A DNA stretch of 63,009 bases, from the NCBI RefSeq assembly GCF_902150035.1, contig NZ_LR597510.1, positions 1 to 63,009 on the forward strand. The letters run 5' to 3'. Origin of the DNA: Enorma burkinafasonensis. Its GTDB lineage: Bacteria > Actinomycetota > Coriobacteriia > Coriobacteriales > Coriobacteriaceae. Made by a program: the position numbers and the translations under genes. A model generated the notes under the pieces. The model had not been told where the DNA came from. It saw only the letters and a program-made list of their open reading frames with translations, and made no database searches. Below are positions 58,023 through 63,009 of the stretch, in pieces (within the stretch, counting starts at the first letter, position 1; the number at the start of each line of letters is the position of its first letter).

Positions 58023-60218
58023 ATGCCCATCTCCTTCGATGCCGCGACGAGGCTCATCACGCTCGATACCGAGAACTCCACCTACCAGATGCTGGTGGAC
58101 CGGCACGGCTACCTCCAGCACCTCTATTACGGGGACCGCACGGCGGGCGATATGAGCTACCTCGTGACCTATGCTGACCGCAGCGGCATGTGCGGCTGCC
58201 CCTACGACGTGCACGACCGCACCTACTCGCTCGACGTGCTGCCCCAGGAGTTCCCCTTCCAGGGGAGCGGCGACATGCGCTCCACGCTGCTGTCGGTCCG
58301 CGACGCGACGGGCGCCTTCGGCTGCGACCTGCGCTACGCGGAGCATGACGTACGGCCCGGGCTCTTCTCGCTGCCGGGCCTGCCCGCTGCCTACAGCGAC
58401 GATGCGGCGGACGGCGCGGAGACCCTTTCGCTCACCCTGCGCGACGAGCGCCTGGGGCTCGAGGTCGAGCTCCTCTACGGCGTGCTTCCGCGGATCGACA
58501 TCATCGTGCGCGCGGCGATCGTGCGCAACCGTGGGCGCGCCCGCGTCACCGTGGAGCGCCTGCAGTCGGCCTGCCTCGACTTCGTGCACGGCGACTTCGA
58601 CGTCTACACCTTCAACGGGCGCCATGCGATGGAGCGCCGGCCCGACCGCCACCGTGTGGGGCACGGCACCTTCAGCGTGGGCAGCCGCCGCGGGATGTCC
58701 TCGAACCAGTACTGCCCGTTCATGATCCTTTCCGACCACGACGCGACGGAGCGCTCCGGCCGGGCGTGGGCGATGAACTTCGTCTACAGCGGCGGCTTCG
58801 AGGCCGAGGTCGAGCGTGACCAGTACGAGCAGGTGCGCATGGTGATGGGGCTCTCGCACGAGCGGCTGTCCTACCCGCTCGAGCCGGGGGAGCGCATCGT
58901 CGCGCCCGAGGTGATCCTCACGTACTCAAGCGCCGGGGTGGAGCGCATCTCGCACAACATGCACCGCTGCATCCGCCGCCACATCTGCCGCGGCCCCTGG
59001 CGCGACCGGCCCCGCCCGGTGCTCATCAACAGCTGGGAGGCGGCGTACTTCAACTTCACGGGCGAGAGCCTGCTCATGCTCGCGAAGAAGGCGGCCGAGC
59101 TCGGCATCGAGCTCTTCGTCATGGATGACGGGTGGTTCGGCAGGCGCGACGACGACGTGACCTCGCTCGGCGACTGGCACGTCAACGAGGAGAAGCTCGG
59201 CGGCCCGCTCAAGCACCTGGTCGATGACGTCAACGCACTCGGCATGAAGTTCGGCATCTGGGTCGAGCCGGAGATGATCAGCGAGGACAGCGACCTGTAC
59301 CGCGCGCACCCGGACTGGGCGCTCGTGTTGCCGGGCAAGAACCCGGTGCTCGGCCGCGACCAGCTCGTGCTCGACCTCTCGCGCGCCGACGTGCGCGAGA
59401 ACCTCTACGGGCAGCTGTGCGGTGTGCTCGACCAGGCGAACATCGCCTACGTGAAATGGGACTACAACCGCAGCATCGTGGACGCCTACTCCAACGTGGC
59501 GACCGACCAGGGCAAGGTGCTCTACGACTACATGCTCGGCCTCTACGAGCTGCTCGAGCGGCTCATCGAGCGCTACCCGGACATCCTGTTCGAGGGCTGC
59601 TCGGCGGGTGGCGGGCGCTTCGACGCCGGCATGCTCTACTACACGCCGCAGATCTGGACGAGCGACAACACCGATGCCGTCGACCGCCTGACCATCCAGT
59701 ACGGCACCTCCTTCGGGTTCCCAGCGTCGGCCATGGGGGCGCACGTCTCGGCGTGCCCCAACGAGATCAACGGGCGCGAGGTGCCCATCTCGGCGCGCGG
59801 CACGGTCGCGATGGCGGGCGGTGGCTTCGGCTACGAGCTCGACCTGCTCACGCTGCCCGAGCGCGCCTGCGAGCACATCAGGCGCCAGATCGAGCTGTAC
59901 CGCGATATCGAGGGGCTGGTCCGCGAGGGCCTCTACTACCGCTTGAGCTCGCCGGTCGAAGATGACGTCTGCGCCTGGGAGTTCGTCGCGGAGGACGGGT
60001 CGCGCGCCGTGGTGGGCGCCGTCGTGCTCGAGGTCGAGGGCTACGGTGTTGCGAACTACGTCGTGCCGCGCGGTCTCACGCCGCACGCGCGCTACCGCGA
60101 CGAGGAGACGGGCGCCGTCTACCCCGCGGACGCCCTCATGGACATGGGGTTCCCCCTGCCGGTGGGGTGCGCCCAGTACGCGAGCTTCGTCTACCGCCTC
60201 GCGCGGGTCGACGACTGA
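58023..60218 (+). CDS. Alpha-galactosidase (GH36)
   Basis: A 731-residue GH36 enzyme. N-terminal beta-supersandwich, then the catalytic barrel with MDDGWFGRRDDD, KFGIWVEPEMIS, the nucleophile Asp480 (YVKWDYNR) and the acid/base Asp548 (TSDNTDAV), and a C-terminal beta domain. These are the family positions. It frees galactose from raffinose-type sugars and melibiose; no signal peptide, hence cytosolic, matching import of intact sugars. ATG 58023 follows GGAAGG. The next gene is 50 bp away. Confidence 0.95.
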   Translation: MPISFDAATRLITLDTENSTYQMLVDRHGYLQHLYYGDRTAGDMSYLVTYADRSGMCGCPYDVHDRTYSLDVLPQEFPFQGSGDMRSTLLSVRDATGAFGCDLRYAEHDVRPGLFSLPGLPAAYSDDAADGAETLSLTLRDERLGLEVELLYGVLPRIDIIVRAAIVRNRGRARVTVERLQSACLDFVHGDFDVYTFNGRHAMERRPDRHRVGHGTFSVGSRRGMSSNQYCPFMILSDHDATERSGRAWAMNFVYSGGFEAEVERDQYEQVRMVMGLSHERLSYPLEPGERIVAPEVILTYSSAGVERISHNMHRCIRRHICRGPWRDRPRPVLINSWEAAYFNFTGESLLMLAKKAAELGIELFVMDDGWFGRRDDDVTSLGDWHVNEEKLGGPLKHLVDDVNALGMKFGIWVEPEMISEDSDLYRAHPDWALVLPGKNPVLGRDQLVLDLSRADVRENLYGQLCGVLDQANIAYVKWDYNRSIVDAYSNVATDQGKVLYDYMLGLYELLERLIERYPDILFEGCSAGGGRFDAGMLYYTPQIWTSDNTDAVDRLTIQYGTSFGFPASAMGAHVSACPNEINGREVPISARGTVAMAGGGFGYELDLLTLPERACEHIRRQIELYRDIEGLVREGLYYRLSSPVEDDVCAWEFVAEDGSRAVVGAVVLEVEGYGVANYVVPRGLTPHARYRDEETGAVYPADALMDMGFPLPVGCAQYASFVYRLARVDD

Positions 60219-60268
60219 TCTAGCGGGGGCGGCCCGCCGGCAGGCGTTCGAGAGGGGAGCGTGAGCGG

Positions 60269-62227
60269 ATGCTCGATGATTACCGCAAGGCCCGCAGGCG
60301 CGCGCAGAAGCGCTTCCAGGATGACGTCTCGGCGGGCAGGTACCCGTACCCGCCCGCGCTCGACGACATCCTGAAAGGGGAGGGCTACCAGGGCGAGATC
60401 CCCATGGGCACCATGGAGATCGACATGGAGCTCGTCGCCGGCACGCGCACGCGGGGCCGGCAGAACAGCTTCTCGGCAGACTTCATGCCGCTGCCGGAGG
60501 CCTCCTCCGAGTTCGCGATGAAGTGGAGCGACCTCATCGACGCGCAGCGCGCTGAGGGCATCCGCGAGCCGATCGTCGCCTTCGAGTTTCTGCAGCGCTT
60601 CTACGTGCAGGAGGGCAACAAGCGCGTATCGGTCCTGCGCTACCTGGGGCAGCCCACGATCCTCGCTAACGTCACGCGCGTGATCCCCATGCCCTCCGAC
60701 AGCAAGGCGTTTTGCGTCTACCAGGAGTTTGCACGGTTCTACGACGTGGCGCCCGTCTACGGCATCGTGCTCGAGGAGGAGGGCGCCTACGCCCGCCTCG
60801 CGGCGCTTTGCGGCCACGACCTCGAGACTCCCTGGCCCGAGGATGACGTGCGCTCGCTGAGGAGCGCCTTCGACGCCTTCTCGGTCGCCTTCAGGAAGCT
60901 CGGCGGCGCGGCCACGGGCATCACGGCGGGCGAGGCCTTCCTCATCTACCTCAAGATCTACGGCTTCGAGGCGGCCTCCTCGGACCTGCCGTCGACCGTC
61001 GAAGCGCACGTCAAGGCCATCTGGGGCGAGTTCGTGGTCTCGCGCGACGGCGGCAGGGTCGCCTACCTCGAGGATCCGAGCTCGTTCAGGCTCCCCATCA
61101 TCCCCGAGATCAAGCACATCTACAAGCAGGCCATAAGCCTCAAGCCCTTCCGCGCGTCGTTCATCTACGAGTACGCGCCCGAGACCGACGGCTGGACGGC
61201 CCTGCACGAGCGCGGCCGCCTCGTGCTCGAGCGCAAGCTGGGCACGACGGTCGAGACGGAGGCCTACCGCGACTGCCTCGCGGACGCGGCGTTCGACCGC
61301 GCGGTCGAGCGGGCCGACGCGCGGGAGGCGGACCTCATCGTCACGGTGTCGCCGACGCAGATGGGCCAGGCGCTGCGCGGGGCGGTGCGCCATCCGGGCC
61401 GCGCGTTCATCAACTGCTCGGTGAGCCTCTCGCACAGCGCCGTGCGCACGTTCAGCGGCCGGCTGTACGAGGCGAAGTTCCTGCTCGGCGCGCTGGCGGC
61501 GAGCATGGCGGACAACCATCGGGTAGGTTACGTCGCCGAGACCCCGGTCTTCGGCAGCGTGTCCGAGATCAACGCCTTCGCCATCGGCGCCCAGATGGTC
61601 GACCCGGCGGCCACGATCTTCCTCAAGTGGTTCTCGGCCAAGGACTACGACTGGAAGCGCGAGCTCGCCGACGACGACGTGCGCATCGTGTCGGCGCGCG
61701 ACTACCCCGACCCGGCCGCCCCCGCCGAGGCATGGGGCCTCTACCGCGTGGAGTCCGACGGAACGACGACGCACCTCGCGGAGCCCATCTGGAAGTGGGG
61801 GCGCTACTACCAGCTCATCGTCCAGTCGATCCGCAACGAGACCTGGCGCAAGGAGGGGAGCGCGCGAGCGGGGGAGGCCCTCAACTACTGGTGGGGCCTG
61901 AGCGCGGGCGTGCTCGACGTACGCCTGTCGAGCGAGCTGCCGCGCGGCCAGCGCGTGCTCATCGAGCTTTTGCGCCAGTCGATCCTCACGCGCCGGCTCG
62001 ACCCGTTCGCGGGCGAGCTGCGCAGCTGCGAGGGCGTCGTGCAGGACGAGCGCGCTGGCCGCCTGCCGAGCGAGCAGATCGTGCGCATGAGCTGGCTCAA
62101 CGAGAACGTGGTGGGACGCCTCCCCGAGCAGTGCGAGCTCACGGACGACAGCCTCGAGAAGGTCGAGGTGAGCGGCCTCATACCGCTCGATGTCGCACGG
62201 CTGCCCAAGGCGAGGCGCACGGTATGA
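60269..62227 (+). CDS. Fusion protein: ParB-like domain plus BMP (basic membrane protein) ligand-binding domain
   Basis: A 652-residue protein with no signal peptide or helix, so cytosolic. The basic N-terminus (DDYRKARRRAQKRF) leads to a ParB-like region with EGNKRVSVLRYLG at about 115-128. Residues ~295-460 match the BMP/Med nucleoside-binding fold: SFIYEYAPETDGWT, ADLIVTVSPTQMG, GRLYEAKFLLGALAASM, INAFAIGAQMVDP. A ~190-residue tail of unknown fold follows. BMP proteins normally are surface lipoproteins of nucleoside ABC importers; a cytosolic fusion is unusual. Its stop overlaps the phosphoesterase start (ATGA). GTG/ATG alternatives exist; ATG 60269 follows GGGGAGCG. Confidence 0.75.
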   Translation: MLDDYRKARRRAQKRFQDDVSAGRYPYPPALDDILKGEGYQGEIPMGTMEIDMELVAGTRTRGRQNSFSADFMPLPEASSEFAMKWSDLIDAQRAEGIREPIVAFEFLQRFYVQEGNKRVSVLRYLGQPTILANVTRVIPMPSDSKAFCVYQEFARFYDVAPVYGIVLEEEGAYARLAALCGHDLETPWPEDDVRSLRSAFDAFSVAFRKLGGAATGITAGEAFLIYLKIYGFEAASSDLPSTVEAHVKAIWGEFVVSRDGGRVAYLEDPSSFRLPIIPEIKHIYKQAISLKPFRASFIYEYAPETDGWTALHERGRLVLERKLGTTVETEAYRDCLADAAFDRAVERADAREADLIVTVSPTQMGQALRGAVRHPGRAFINCSVSLSHSAVRTFSGRLYEAKFLLGALAASMADNHRVGYVAETPVFGSVSEINAFAIGAQMVDPAATIFLKWFSAKDYDWKRELADDDVRIVSARDYPDPAAPAEAWGLYRVESDGTTTHLAEPIWKWGRYYQLIVQSIRNETWRKEGSARAGEALNYWWGLSAGVLDVRLSSELPRGQRVLIELLRQSILTRRLDPFAGELRSCEGVVQDERAGRLPSEQIVRMSWLNENVVGRLPEQCELTDDSLEKVEVSGLIPLDVARLPKARRTV

Positions 62228-62919
62228 GGATCCTCGCGATCTCGGATGTCGAGGAGGCGTGGCTCACCGACCGCTACGACCGCGAGCGCATGGCGGGCGT
62301 CGACGTCATCGTGTCGTGCGGCGACCTCGCGGCATCCTACCTCGAGCACATCGTGACCCTCGCCAACGTCCCTTTGCTCTACGTGCCGGGCAACCACGAC
62401 ACGGCCTACGCGCGCCACGCCCCCGAGGGTTGCGTCGACATCGACGGCTGCATCGCCACGTACCGCGGGCTGCGCTTCATGGGGCTTGGCGGCTCCGTGC
62501 GCTACAACGACCGCGTCTACGGCTACACCGAGCAGGAGATGCGCTGGCGCGCGACCAAGCTGTCGCTCATCGCCCGCATGTCCGGCGGCATCGACGTCTT
62601 GGTGACCCACGCGCCGGCATACGGCCACGGCGACCTCGGCGACCTGCCCCACCGGGGCTTCGAGGCGTTCAACGCGGTCCTCGACGCGCTCGCCCCCGAC
62701 ACCATGGTCCACGGCCACGTGCACCTGGAGTACGGGCGCATCGCGCGCGTGAGCAGGCACGCGAGCGGCACGCGCATCGTCAACGCCTGCGGCTCGCGCG
62801 TCTTCGAGGTGCCGGACGCGCCCGGGGCCGACCCGCGCGACTGCTCGCTTGCCGTGCGCCGCGTGGCGCGCGGCGGGTTGGTGGTTGATTTCCGATCCCA
62901 ACCGAACACATTGAGCTGA
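62224..62919 (+). CDS. Metallophosphoesterase with altered first metal motif
   Basis: A 231-residue calcineurin-like phosphoesterase. Motifs in order: ISDVE (Asp8, Glu10; the usual D-x-H reads D-x-E), SCGDL (Asp34), PGNHD (Asn57, His58), VTHAP (His129) and HGHVH (163-167). The segment GLGGSVRYNDRVYGYTEQEM is shared by a subgroup of uncharacterised proteins. It is translationally coupled to the ParB-BMP fusion gene. The last 11 codons and stop are inside the right arm of the 127 bp inverted repeat. Substrate unknown; a cyclic or modified nucleotide is possible given the partner. Confidence 0.85.
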   Translation: MRILAISDVEEAWLTDRYDRERMAGVDVIVSCGDLAASYLEHIVTLANVPLLYVPGNHDTAYARHAPEGCVDIDGCIATYRGLRFMGLGGSVRYNDRVYGYTEQEMRWRATKLSLIARMSGGIDVLVTHAPAYGHGDLGDLPHRGFEAFNAVLDALAPDTMVHGHVHLEYGRIARVSRHASGTRIVNACGSRVFEVPDAPGADPRDCSLAVRRVARGGLVVDFRSQPNTLS

Positions 62920-63009
62920 CGGCACGCTCCCGCAGTTAACCGAACGCCCCCGAGGTCCTATCCGGGCCCCGGGGGCGGCATTTTCCCAGTTGAAGGAATG
63001 GTGGAGATG
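62883..63009. repeat. Right arm of the 127 bp terminal inverted repeat
   Basis: Exact reverse complement of 1-127. It begins inside the 3-prime end of the phosphoesterase gene, covers its stop at 62917-62919 and its terminator, and runs to the end of the window. The repeat may continue beyond the window on both sides. Confidence 0.95.
62945..62984 (+). terminator. Terminator after the phosphoesterase gene
   Basis: CGCCCCCG (62945-62952) pairs perfectly with CGGGGGCG (62970-62977) with further GC-rich pairing in the 17 nt loop, followed by GCATTTT. The same hairpin occurs inverted at 33-65 in the left repeat arm. Confidence 0.8.

Overview
This 63 kb window is high-GC, densely coded, single-chromosome bacterial DNA. 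GTG and TTG starts are common, a SepF/FtsZ/DivIVA division cluster is present without FtsA or MurE, and the -10 boxes are actinobacterial in style. Together with the pairing of an actinobacterial gene order with Firmicutes-like sugar and electron-sink genes, this suggests a gut member of the Coriobacteriia (Collinsella or a close relative). The taxonomic call is inference. No phage, CRISPR array or intact insertion sequence was seen.

Layout. 1-1400: an AT-richer AAA ATPase gene next to one arm of a 127 bp inverted repeat that also closes the window. 1.5-6.3 kb: PTS HPr and Enzyme I, a PfkB sugar-phosphate kinase and the CCA-adding enzyme. 6.4-11.8 kb: a five-gene SBP/permease/permease/ATPase/ATPase importer of the peptide/nickel class with His-rich segments. 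11.8-12.4 kb: non-coding, with two inverted repeats. 12.4-15 kb: CTP synthase and XerD. 15.2-35.2 kb: the dcw wall and division cluster (mraZ, rsmH, ftsL-like, ftsI, murF, mraY, murD, ftsW, murG, murC, murB, ftsQ, ftsZ) followed by pgeF, yggS, sepF, yggT and divIVA. 35.4-39.3 kb: a TPM-domain membrane protein, PspA, a nitroreductase and a FucO-type alcohol dehydrogenase. 39.4-46.6 kb: RNase P RNA, Pit phosphate transporter plus its PhoU-like partner, YigZ, a C_GCAxxG_C_C protein, O-acetylhomoserine sulfhydrylase, an alpha/beta hydrolase and a diacylglycerol kinase. 46.7-48.5 kb: tRNA-Pro, tRNA-Gly and glutamate dehydrogenase. 48.5-50.4 kb: a repeat-bearing gap, a nuclease-like orphan gene and a small membrane protein. 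50.5-63 kb: an alpha-galactoside/sucrose locus (amylosucrase, AraC regulator, MsmK/E/F/G ABC importer, GH36 alpha-galactosidase), then a ParB-like/BMP fusion protein translationally coupled to a metallophosphoesterase.

How parts may work together. The dcw genes make lipid II and the septum. Upstream of both mraZ and ftsZ lies the same 14 bp motif, pointing to a shared regulator. The 50-60 kb locus would import raffinose-type sugars, release galactose with the GH36 enzyme, and pass the sucrose to amylosucrase. The two most unusual items are the perfect 127 bp inverted repeat at the window ends and the uncharacterised ParB-like/BMP plus phosphoesterase pair.
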